This document shows positions 14,939-22,095 of a DNA stretch of 46,565 bases, piece after piece. Location: the NCBI GenBank assembly GCA_021796835.1, contig JAKABO010000018.1:1-46565 (forward strand). Direction: 5' to 3'. The position numbers were made by a program, and so were the translations under genes. This stretch comes from Pseudomonadota bacterium. GTDB taxonomy: Bacteria; Pseudomonadota; Gammaproteobacteria; Burkholderiales; Ferrovaceae. The notes under the pieces are model-generated. The model had not been told where the DNA came from and made no database searches. It was given only the letters and a program-made list of their open reading frames with translations. How positions within the stretch are numbered: position 1 is the first letter of the stretch; every line of letters starts with the position of its first letter.

Positions 14939-16551
14939 AGTGGGGGGAGGGGGCCGGATATTTCCTGGGGTTCTGGGGGCGCTGGGGACTGGCTGCCTTG
15001 AGTCTCCGCTGGATTGGTCAATGGAGTGGTCTGGATGGCCCATGGTTTGCACATCTGAGCTTGCATCTTCTGATGCTGGTCAGTGGGGTCGATATGTGGC
15101 GACACCGTTTCCTGTTTCGGTCAGGGCGCTCCGGCGCCGGGGAGATCAGTATTGGCTCCCTGTTCTGGCGCATCCGATCTCGCCGGACGGCGCTCTGGCT
15201 GGGGTGGGGCGGTCCCTGGGATGCAACTCGCCTGCAACGGCACTGGGATGCCAGCATGGGCGAACCCCATCAGTTGTCACCAGCGCGGGAAGATCGTCCG
15301 GTCTGGCTCGAGAACCAGGGGCGTGGCCATATGATCGTGCTGGGGGCGCCGGGAACGGGCAAAACCCAGGCTTTTCTCCTGATGGCCCTGCAGGCCCTGG
15401 CTCGTGGAGACACCGTGCTCGTACTGGATCCCAAGGGAGGGGAGGCCTTTCCCCGTTGCCTGAAAAGTGCGGCGCTCCAACGGCATCGCGTGTATCTGGG
15501 CATCGATGCCCACCATCCCCACCCGGAGGGGGGCCTCGATGTCCTGGCAGCCGGACGAGATCCTTCCGAGTTGGCCAGTCGCCTGTGCCAACTCCTTCCT
15601 CTTGCGGAACGCGCAACGGTGTTTGGCCAGTTTGCCTGGATGACCCTGTTTCGGATCATTGCTGCCCTGCGCGGACTGGATGAACCCCTGACTTTTTCAG
15701 GGCTGCGTTTTCATGTGGGGGATCAGGGCCGACAACTGGTTCGGGCATGCTGGCAACGGTTGGGGCAGACGCATACGCTGAGCGTGGGCATGGACCACCT
15801 GGCCCGGCACGATCCCGTACATTACTCGAAGATGATCGTGTCGTTACTGCCTCTTCTGGAAATCCTTGCCACTGGCGTTCTTGGCGCATTGCTGGGGGAT
15901 GTTCCCGGGAGGAAACGTTTCACCCTGAATGAACTCATCGAACAACGTGCGGTGGTGTACGTATCGTTGGGCGCCCTGTCCAATGCACGGGTGGCCCAGA
16001 TGTTGGGGACGCTGGTGCTGGGGGAGTTGGCGGCCCTGGCGGGGGACCGCTACCGCACCTCCGCGGCGCAGCGGTCTACGGTGCGAATCTTTGTGGATGA
16101 AGCGGCGGAACTGTCGGGAGAAACCTTCATGCAATTGCTCAACAAGGGACGCGAGTGCGATCTGCAGATGACCTTGGCGGTTCAAACCCTGACCGATCTC
16201 GAGGTAGCCATGGGGGGGATGGCGCCGGCCCGCATGATGGTTGGAAATGCGGCCCACCTGCTGGTGTTTCGTACGCTGGATGCGGAATCTTGCCGAACCC
16301 TGAATGATCGGGCTGGCCAGGTTCGGATCCAGAAGCGTCAGGCGGGGACGACGGCGCCTGCTCCACGCTATTGGTGGCAGGGTCAACCGCGTGCCGGGGC
16401 CGTGCTGCAACGCCAATGGCAGGAAGTTCCCCTGATTCCCGAAGGCTGGTTGACTCGTCTGGAAGATTTTCACTATCTGGGGTTCTTTTCCGGACAGGGG
16501 GTGATCTGGGGTTGCCTGCCGCGCCTTCGGATTCCCGGCGAGGCGGAGTGA
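14875..16551 (+). CDS. traD: TraD-like type IV coupling ATPase
   Basis: This 558-residue protein (an alternative ATG at 14911 has a slightly better ribosome site) has hydrophobic N-terminal segments at about residues 24-75, as expected for membrane-anchored coupling proteins. Walker A is LGAPGTGKTQ at about residues 156-165, followed by VLDPKGGEAF, which matches the VFDPKGD segment of TraD. Walker B is RIFVDEAAEL with Asp 408 and Glu 409. NKGRECDLQMTLAVQTLTDL follows, also a T4CP/TraD signature. Such ATPases recruit and pump the relaxosome DNA in conjugation. Both nucleotide-binding motifs are intact although the adjacent relaxase-like protein seems inactive. No T4SS channel genes are visible nearby. 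Confidence 0.82.
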   Translation: MSQPTLAAVDLGMVPGPRIALKWGEGAGYFLGFWGRWGLAALSLRWIGQWSGLDGPWFAHLSLHLLMLVSGVDMWRHRFLFRSGRSGAGEISIGSLFWRIRSRRTALWLGWGGPWDATRLQRHWDASMGEPHQLSPAREDRPVWLENQGRGHMIVLGAPGTGKTQAFLLMALQALARGDTVLVLDPKGGEAFPRCLKSAALQRHRVYLGIDAHHPHPEGGLDVLAAGRDPSELASRLCQLLPLAERATVFGQFAWMTLFRIIAALRGLDEPLTFSGLRFHVGDQGRQLVRACWQRLGQTHTLSVGMDHLARHDPVHYSKMIVSLLPLLEILATGVLGALLGDVPGRKRFTLNELIEQRAVVYVSLGALSNARVAQMLGTLVLGELAALAGDRYRTSAAQRSTVRIFVDEAAELSGETFMQLLNKGRECDLQMTLAVQTLTDLEVAMGGMAPARMMVGNAAHLLVFRTLDAESCRTLNDRAGQVRIQKRQAGTTAPAPRYWWQGQPRAGAVLQRQWQEVPLIPEGWLTRLEDFHYLGFFSGQGVIWGCLPRLRIPGEAE

Positions 16552-16557
16552 GCGGTC

Positions 16558-16920
16558 GTGTGGCATCCCCTGGCAGTGGAAATGATACGGGCCCAGCAAC
16601 TCTGGGGCGGCCAGTGGATTCTCGGTTGGGCGCCCAGGATCATCGGGCGCCTGGGGGACACGCAGGGGGGCGTGGCAGCATTTCGCGCCCTGGCACTGCT
16701 GCACTGGAGTGGGGGGTTGTATCCCGTGGTTTTGATGTGGCAGGTCGGCAGTCCCTCCCGTGCGCGGGATGAATGGAACCGCTGGGAGCGTGCCTGGCGT
16801 TGGCGACGCAGAATGGGATGGGGGCTACTGGGGTTGACGGGGTTGCTTTTTTGGCCGACGATTCTCCCTCCTGCCGTGATTCCCGTGACGGTGATGGGGG
16901 GCTTCCTGTTATTCTGTTGA
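16558..16920 (+). CDS. Small membrane protein after traD
   Basis: Starting at GTG 16558 (ATG 16582 is the alternative), this 120-residue product has an N-terminal amphipathic part, one hydrophobic segment near residues 43-58, an arginine/tryptophan-rich patch (WNRWERAWRWRRRMG) and a C-terminal hydrophobic hairpin ending GGFLLFC. It begins six bases after the traD stop. In SXT-type elements a membrane protein gene also follows traD, so by position it may be the third part of a coupling module. I do not recognise a named family. Confidence 0.6.
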   Translation: MWHPLAVEMIRAQQLWGGQWILGWAPRIIGRLGDTQGGVAAFRALALLHWSGGLYPVVLMWQVGSPSRARDEWNRWERAWRWRRRMGWGLLGLTGLLFWPTILPPAVIPVTVMGGFLLFC

Positions 16921-17011
16921 ACGGGGTTTTTGTTGGTTGGTTGTTGAACAGGGTGCTTTTGCGGTAGTCTGGCGAGACCTCGGTCTCACCGCACATTCTC
17001 GGAGAGTCGCT

Positions 17012-19156
17012 GTGTCCGCAGAAAGATTTCAGTCCATCGCCCATCAGACCCTCATTCGCTTCGTCCTCTGCGCGGGAGGACTGGCTTTGCTGGTGTTTTT
17101 GGTCAGCGACGGTTTGACCTACACGGAAGGGAGCGCCTTTTTTTCCTGGGAAAGTCTGGGTTATTTGCTCAGTACTTTCATTCTGGTGGGCGGGATTTTA
17201 ACGCTTTCCATCGGCAAATGGATGCTGGAAAGCGCCCGGCGCGTGCAGGCCCTGCAAAGAGCCGTGGTCCATTTCAGTGATCAGCATCGGGTTTCCCTGG
17301 AATTTGTGCGCGCGCTCGTGGAAGCACGCGCCGCACGTCGGGATGAGATTACCGTGGTGGCGGATGTCCTGGAAAGGATGGCCGACAACATGGAGCGCCA
17401 TGAAAACTTGCGCATGCGGGAAGAGGCGAAGCAGCATTTGTGGTCTCGAGTCTTTGCCAGCAGTCTGGATGCCATCGCGATCTCGGCGCGCGATCGCCGC
17501 CTGCTGACCGTGAACGAGGCGTTTGGACGAATTACCGGTTTCAGCGAAGAGGAAGTGCTGGGCACTGAAATGCTGTCAAGTACGGTGAGCATTCCCAATG
17601 AAACGCCGCTGACGCAGATCTGGGCGGCAGTGGAGACGAATGGTTACTGGAGCGGGGAATTGCTGGACAAGCGCAAGGATGGCACCCTGTACCCCCGTTG
17701 GCTCAGTCTTAGCGTGGTGCGTGACACCAGCCAGCAGGTGACGAACTACATCGCCGTTTTCAAGGACATCACCGAACAGAAGGAAAGTGAGGCCCGGTTC
17801 ATCTATCAGGCCAACCATGACCGACTGACGGGTTTGCCCAACCGGCACCTGTTGCAGGACCGTCTGTCCCGCGCCATTCGCCTGGCTGAGCGCAATCAGA
17901 GTCGCCTGGCGGTGCTTTTTCTCGACCTCGATAATTTCAAATGGGTCAATGATTCATTGGGCCATGCCACGGGAGACCAGTTACTGATTTCCGTCTCCCA
18001 GCGGCTTCAGACGGGGGTGCGTGCCTCCGATACGGTGGCCCGTCTGGGCGGGGACGAATTCGTGGTATTGCTTCAACAGCCTGCCGGCCACCAGGAATTG
18101 GCCATCGTTGCAGAAAAATTGATAGAGATCATCGAGCAGCCCATCGTTCTGGGGGGGTACGATTTTCATACCACCACCTCCATCGGCATCAGCATTTACC
18201 CGGAGGACGGCGCGGATTCGGATATTCTGCTCAAGCATGCGGACACGGCCATGTATGTTGCCAAGGCGAGCGGCAAGTCGGGTTTTCGTTTCTTTGATCC
18301 GGAAATGAATCGCCAGGCCGTGGCTCGGGTCGAAGTGGAACGGGACCTGCGCCGTGCCCTTCAGGAACAGGAATTCGAATTGTATTTCCAGCCAAAGTTT
18401 TGTCTGGCCACGGAAAAGTTGTGTGGACTGGAGGCGCTGATTCGCTGGCAACATCCACGCAACGGGCTCATTCAGCCCGATGATTTCATTCCTGTGGCGG
18501 AGGAAACCGCATTGATCATCCCACTGGGGGAGTGGGTCATTCGGGCCGTCTGTCGTCAGGTAGTGACCTGGAGAGATCAAAATTTATCCTATCGTCATCG
18601 GGTGGCCATCAACCTGTCTCTTCTGCAGGTAGAGTCTGACGCCTTCGTGGATACCGTGGAGAACATACTGGAAGAAACGGGAGTCCCACCCCGGCTGATC
18701 GAGTTCGAGTTGACCGAGAGCATGGTCTTGCGCAACCCGGCACGCTCGGCCAAGGTGCTTCAGCGGCTGCGCAAGTTGGGGATTCACCTGGCCCTCGATG
18801 ATTTCGGGACGGGGTATTCCAGTTTGTCCCATTTGCGTCAATTACCTCTGGATGCGATCAAGATCGACCGAAGTTTCATCCAGAACATCCCGAACAGCGG
18901 GGAAGATAACCAGATTGTGCGCATGATCGTGGCGTTGGGCAAATCGGCCCAGATGATCGTCGTTGCGGAGGGGGTGGAAACCAAGTTGCAAAAGGATTGT
19001 CTGAGTGCTCTGGGATGTGACTTTCTGCAGGGGTTCCTTTTTTCACGGCCCGTTCCCCGGCAAGAGTTGGAAGCTCTGCTCTTGCGTGACCATGAGAAAA
19101 ACCTGTGTCCCCCTTGTGTCGGCTGTCCTCAGGCCTTATCTGAGCAGGTGGGATAA
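17012..19156 (+). CDS. Membrane-anchored PAS-GGDEF-EAL cyclic-di-GMP protein
   Basis: This 714-residue protein starts at a GTG with GGAGAG six bases upstream. Two transmembrane segments lie at about residues 12-34 and 48-70. A helical linker, a PAS domain (about 147-265), a GGDEF domain with RLGGDEF at 344-350, and an EAL domain with EALIRW from 474 follow. GGDEF is the canonical cyclase active-site sequence. The EAL domain keeps NLS, ELTES, DDFGTGYSSL, KIDRSFI and EGVET, so both diguanylate cyclase and phosphodiesterase activities look possible. It probably links an internal signal to motility or adhesion. It follows the traD cluster by about 90 bases with no clear terminator between them. 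Confidence 0.92.
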   Translation: MSAERFQSIAHQTLIRFVLCAGGLALLVFLVSDGLTYTEGSAFFSWESLGYLLSTFILVGGILTLSIGKWMLESARRVQALQRAVVHFSDQHRVSLEFVRALVEARAARRDEITVVADVLERMADNMERHENLRMREEAKQHLWSRVFASSLDAIAISARDRRLLTVNEAFGRITGFSEEEVLGTEMLSSTVSIPNETPLTQIWAAVETNGYWSGELLDKRKDGTLYPRWLSLSVVRDTSQQVTNYIAVFKDITEQKESEARFIYQANHDRLTGLPNRHLLQDRLSRAIRLAERNQSRLAVLFLDLDNFKWVNDSLGHATGDQLLISVSQRLQTGVRASDTVARLGGDEFVVLLQQPAGHQELAIVAEKLIEIIEQPIVLGGYDFHTTTSIGISIYPEDGADSDILLKHADTAMYVAKASGKSGFRFFDPEMNRQAVARVEVERDLRRALQEQEFELYFQPKFCLATEKLCGLEALIRWQHPRNGLIQPDDFIPVAEETALIIPLGEWVIRAVCRQVVTWRDQNLSYRHRVAINLSLLQVESDAFVDTVENILEETGVPPRLIEFELTESMVLRNPARSAKVLQRLRKLGIHLALDDFGTGYSSLSHLRQLPLDAIKIDRSFIQNIPNSGEDNQIVRMIVALGKSAQMIVVAEGVETKLQKDCLSALGCDFLQGFLFSRPVPRQELEALLLRDHEKNLCPPCVGCPQALSEQVG

Positions 19157-19217
19157 AGGGACACCTCCCTGCTGAGGTTGCCTCGGGAAATACTGAAACG
19201 ATCAGGAGAACGCATTC

Positions 19218-20015
19218 ATGAAGTCACACTTTCGTCATATTTTGGTTGCCTTTGCCTTGTTGCAAGGGACCCTGGCCTGGGCCGAGCCCAGTTTGGAACA
19301 GGTTTATGAAGCGACGCGCAGCGGTCAGTTGGAAGCGGCACAACAAATGATGCAGGAAGTGTTGCGCGCCCATCCCAACAGTGCCAAGGCTCATTTTGCC
19401 GAAGCCGAAGTTCTGGCGCGTTCCGGTAACCTGGCGGGCGGACGAAACGAACTGGCCCTGGCCGAGAAACTCCAGCCCGGGTTACCCTTTGCCAAACCAA
19501 GCGCCGTGGCCGAGTTGAAAAATGAGCTGGATCGTGGCGCGGGAAGCCTCGCCGTTCCTGCCGGCGGAACCAGTCATACCCCCTGGGGGACATTGTTGGT
19601 GGTCGGGGGGATTGCCTTGCTGCTGGTGATCTGGCTGGTGCGCCGACAAACGGCGCAAGGGCCGGCAGGCATGGGCATGATGCCGCGTCCCGGCGGGGGC
19701 TACTACAACAATGGGATGGGCGGTGGCGTTCCCCCTTCCATGGGTCCGACCGGCGGCATGGGTGGGGGAGGTCTGATGGGTAGCCTGGCGACCGGAGCGG
19801 CTTTGGGCGCCGGGATGGTGGCGGGTGAAGCGCTGGCACACCGTCTGGTGGACGGACCGAACGAAGGCACCGGAGTGGCAGACCCGAATGTTTCTGACGC
19901 GCGGGGCAATAGCGATATGGGCGGGAACGATTTTGGCATCAGCGATGGGGGCTCCTGGGATTCGGGGTCGGATTCCGGTTGGTCCAGTAACGATTCGGGT
20001 TCCGACTGGAGTTGA
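19218..20015 (+). CDS. Exported TPR protein with a central membrane segment and Gly/Met- and Ser/Asp-rich tail
   Basis: The 265-residue product begins with a signal peptide ending near LAWAEPS. TPR-like helices follow (LEQVYEATRSGQLEAAQ, HPNSAKAHFAEAEVLARSGNL). A transmembrane helix LLVVGGIALLLVIWLV lies at about residues 119-136, and after it come a glycine/methionine-rich region and a C-terminal tail dominated by S, D, G and W. It resembles a widespread but uncharacterised proteobacterial family with a conserved LPFAKP segment. Its role is unknown; an envelope assembly or scaffold function is a guess. AGGAGA upstream supports ATG 19218. Confidence 0.75.
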   Translation: MKSHFRHILVAFALLQGTLAWAEPSLEQVYEATRSGQLEAAQQMMQEVLRAHPNSAKAHFAEAEVLARSGNLAGGRNELALAEKLQPGLPFAKPSAVAELKNELDRGAGSLAVPAGGTSHTPWGTLLVVGGIALLLVIWLVRRQTAQGPAGMGMMPRPGGGYYNNGMGGGVPPSMGPTGGMGGGGLMGSLATGAALGAGMVAGEALAHRLVDGPNEGTGVADPNVSDARGNSDMGGNDFGISDGGSWDSGSDSGWSSNDSGSDWS

Positions 20016-20163
20016 CCCTGAACTGGACGGCCTCCTGCTCTTTTCACACCTTGGAAATCCCGTGTGTGGCATGATGAGCCCAGGGAACGATTTGAATTTT
20101 TCCGACTCTCTGTGAAAGCAGAGGTTCTTTGTCCACCCCCCTATAAAAAATGGAGGAGTTTTC

Positions 20164-20844
20164 ATGGTCGTAAACCGTAAAAAAATGATGGCGCTGCTGG
20201 CTGCAATGGCCATGGGGTCATCCCTTGCCGCTCTGGCCGATACCGGAGCCCCTCCGTCCGCCAGTGCGCCCGCGCCGTCTGCCACCAGTGCGCCTGCACC
20301 GGTAGCACAGCATAAGGCGCATCATGTTCATCATTCGGACATGTGGGTGCAGCATAGTCAGGCCATGTTGCAGGACATGAAGGAGCAGCTCAATCTGACG
20401 CCCGCGCAGCAGGAAGGATGGAAAGCATGGTCAGGCGATGTCCTGTCCATCACGAAGGCACAAACGGAAAGAATCCATCACTGGCGTGCCGAGCATGAAA
20501 AAAAGGCTCTTGAAGAGGACCGTGCCACGGCGGATCACGCCCGCGTCTCCACGCCTGAACATATGGCTCATGGTCTGGATCACATGCGTCTGGAAGTCGA
20601 ACGTCTGCAGGATCATTTGTCGTTGCTGGAAAAATTGCAAGCCAGCACGCAAAAGTTTTATGACACCCTGGATACCAATCAGAAAACCATTTTTGATCTC
20701 TACTGGCAGCAGGCCTATGCCGTCGGAAGCACGATGGGGCACCCCATGTGCGGACATCATGGTGAGGGCATGGGGATGATGGGGATGGATCATCCGCCCA
20801 TGCCTCCTGCCCCCCCCGCTCCTCCCGCTGCGGCCAGTCACTGA
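20164..20844 (+). CDS. Periplasmic Spy/CpxP-like LTXXQ protein
   Basis: This 226-residue protein has a signal peptide (cleavage probably after LAALA), then an Ala/Pro/Ser-rich linker and a histidine-rich patch (AHHVHHSD). The helical core contains LNLTPAQQEGWKAW, the LTXXQ motif of the Spy/CpxP fold, and a long helix (MRLEVERLQDHLSLLEKL). The tail is His/Met/Pro-rich. Relatives act as periplasmic chaperones or metal-stress sensors. The His/Met-rich ends suggest metal binding, which is inferred. GGAGGAG precedes the ATG. It is followed by another exported protein gene. Confidence 0.8.
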   Translation: MVVNRKKMMALLAAMAMGSSLAALADTGAPPSASAPAPSATSAPAPVAQHKAHHVHHSDMWVQHSQAMLQDMKEQLNLTPAQQEGWKAWSGDVLSITKAQTERIHHWRAEHEKKALEEDRATADHARVSTPEHMAHGLDHMRLEVERLQDHLSLLEKLQASTQKFYDTLDTNQKTIFDLYWQQAYAVGSTMGHPMCGHHGEGMGMMGMDHPPMPPAPPAPPAAASH

Positions 20845-20895
20845 AATGGCTGAGTCCTCGTTCCCGTCTGCACCCCTCATCCTGGGAGAGCCTGC

Positions 20896-21546
20896 GTGAA
20901 TGCTGACCAAAAGAGAAAGGCACAGGTTGTCCTGGCATGGGTGTTGGTCGGCATCTTCCTGTCTGTCATGACCGAATCGTCCTGGGCTCGTGGCGGAGGC
21001 GGGGGTCATGGGGGCGGAGGAAGAGGCGGTGGCGCCAGGGCAGGGGGCTTCCATCAGGGAGGCTGGGGCGGTGGCGGCTGGCGCGGTGGTGGTTGGCGTG
21101 GCGGTGGTTGGCGCGGCGGTGGTTGGCGCGGGGGCGGTTGGAGGGATGGGGGCTGGCGTGGTGGTTGGCACGACGGTGGCTGGCGTGGCGGCTGGGGGGA
21201 TGGCTGGCGCGGTGGTTGGGGGGAAGGTTGGGGTTTTGCTGGTTTCGGGTTAGGTTTGGGCCTGGGTTACGGGGCCTGGGCCTGGAACGACCCGCTCTTC
21301 TACGATCCCTACCCGGTGGGCTTCCCTGTTTATGAGGCACCTCCCACCGTGGTGGTTTCTGCGCCGGTTTCGCCTCAGGAAACGACTTATGTCGGGCCAA
21401 CTACGCAGGAGGACGATCCACCGGCAGGGGGGGCGCACGACTGGTTTTATTGTGAGTCGGCAAAGGGCTATTATCCCTACGTCGAAAGTTGTCCCGAGCC
21501 GTGGCATGCCGTTCCCAGTACGCCTAATGGCCCTGTCCAGCCTTGA
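20896..21546 (+). CDS. Secreted Gly/Trp/Arg-rich repeat protein with a C-terminal WFYC...GYYPYV domain
   Basis: The 216-residue product starts at GTG, has a signal peptide ending near SSWARG, and then a low-complexity region of repeated GGGWR units (about residues 52-115). A hydrophobic glycine stretch and a conserved C-terminal block (WFYCESAKGYYPYVESCPEPW) follow. This C-terminal block occurs at the end of many small exported bacterial proteins, often called glycine-rich or hypothetical. The two cysteines probably form a disulphide. The function is unknown. It is convergent with the universal stress protein gene. Confidence 0.7.
   Translation: MNADQKRKAQVVLAWVLVGIFLSVMTESSWARGGGGGHGGGGRGGGARAGGFHQGGWGGGGWRGGGWRGGGWRGGGWRGGGWRDGGWRGGWHDGGWRGGWGDGWRGGWGEGWGFAGFGLGLGLGYGAWAWNDPLFYDPYPVGFPVYEAPPTVVVSAPVSPQETTYVGPTTQEDDPPAGGAHDWFYCESAKGYYPYVESCPEPWHAVPSTPNGPVQP
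21070..21231 (+). repeat. Tandem 15-base repeats encoding GGGWR
   Basis: Units of the type GGCGGTGGTTGGCGC repeat head-to-tail, the first five nearly identical and later ones degenerate (GGW, HDGGW, GDGW). They lie inside the Gly/Trp-rich exported protein. Such arrays can expand or contract by slippage in frame. Confidence 0.8.
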
Positions 21547-21554
21547 GTGTGGGA

Positions 21555-21983
21555 TCAGCGAAAGACGAGGACCGGGATTTTGGTGTGAGTCAGGACTTTT
21601 TGTGTTTCGCTGCCCAGGATCAGACCGGTCAGTCCGCGTCGTCCGTGGGATGCCATCAGGATGAGATCGCATTCTCGGGTGCGCGCGCACTCGATGATGC
21701 CTTCATAGGCAGAAAACTCCACGGACTTGCGGGTCTCGATGGTGACCCCCAGCGAATTGGCCAGGCTCTGGGCTTCTGCCAGGTGCTGGTCGGCCAATCC
21801 TTCCAGTTGCGTCATGATTTCCTGCGGGGATTCCACGACAAACTCGGTGGTGGGCAGGTATTGAATGACGGCACAGTAAACCGTGACCCTGGCCTGTAAG
21901 GCTTTGGCCAGTGTCAATCCCCCCTTTAGTGCGTTATGCGACAGTTCCGAACCATCGGTGGCGATGAGCAGATGGGTAAACAT
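21555..21983 (-). CDS. Universal stress protein (UspA family)
   Basis: This 142-residue protein has the UspA fold signatures: MFTHLLIATDGSELS at the N-terminus and the ATP-binding GRRGLTGLILGSETQKVLTHTKIPVLV at the C-terminus (family form G..G......GS.....L.....PVLV). It probably binds ATP and acts in stress survival. ATG 21983 is supported by GGGAGGATC at good spacing; longer in-frame starts are not. It is divergent from the ccm operon. Confidence 0.92.
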   Translation of the reverse strand: MFTHLLIATDGSELSHNALKGGLTLAKALQARVTVYCAVIQYLPTTEFVVESPQEIMTQLEGLADQHLAEAQSLANSLGVTIETRKSVEFSAYEGIIECARTRECDLILMASHGRRGLTGLILGSETQKVLTHTKIPVLVFR

Positions 21984-22095
21984 GAAAGATCCTCCCTCGA
22001 GACTTGAACTGGCGCTCTCCCCGATTCCCCATCCCTGTTCGGGGTGAGGTACACTTACGAACTTTACAGAAATTATAGCCCTTTTGGGAGATCTC

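Noticed and set aside
19175-19195. Terminator after the GGDEF-EAL gene
   Set aside because: Only short alternative GAGG/CCTC stems form and no T-run follows.
21070-21231. CRISPR-like array
   Set aside because: The repeats are contiguous, have no spacers and lie in frame inside a coding region.
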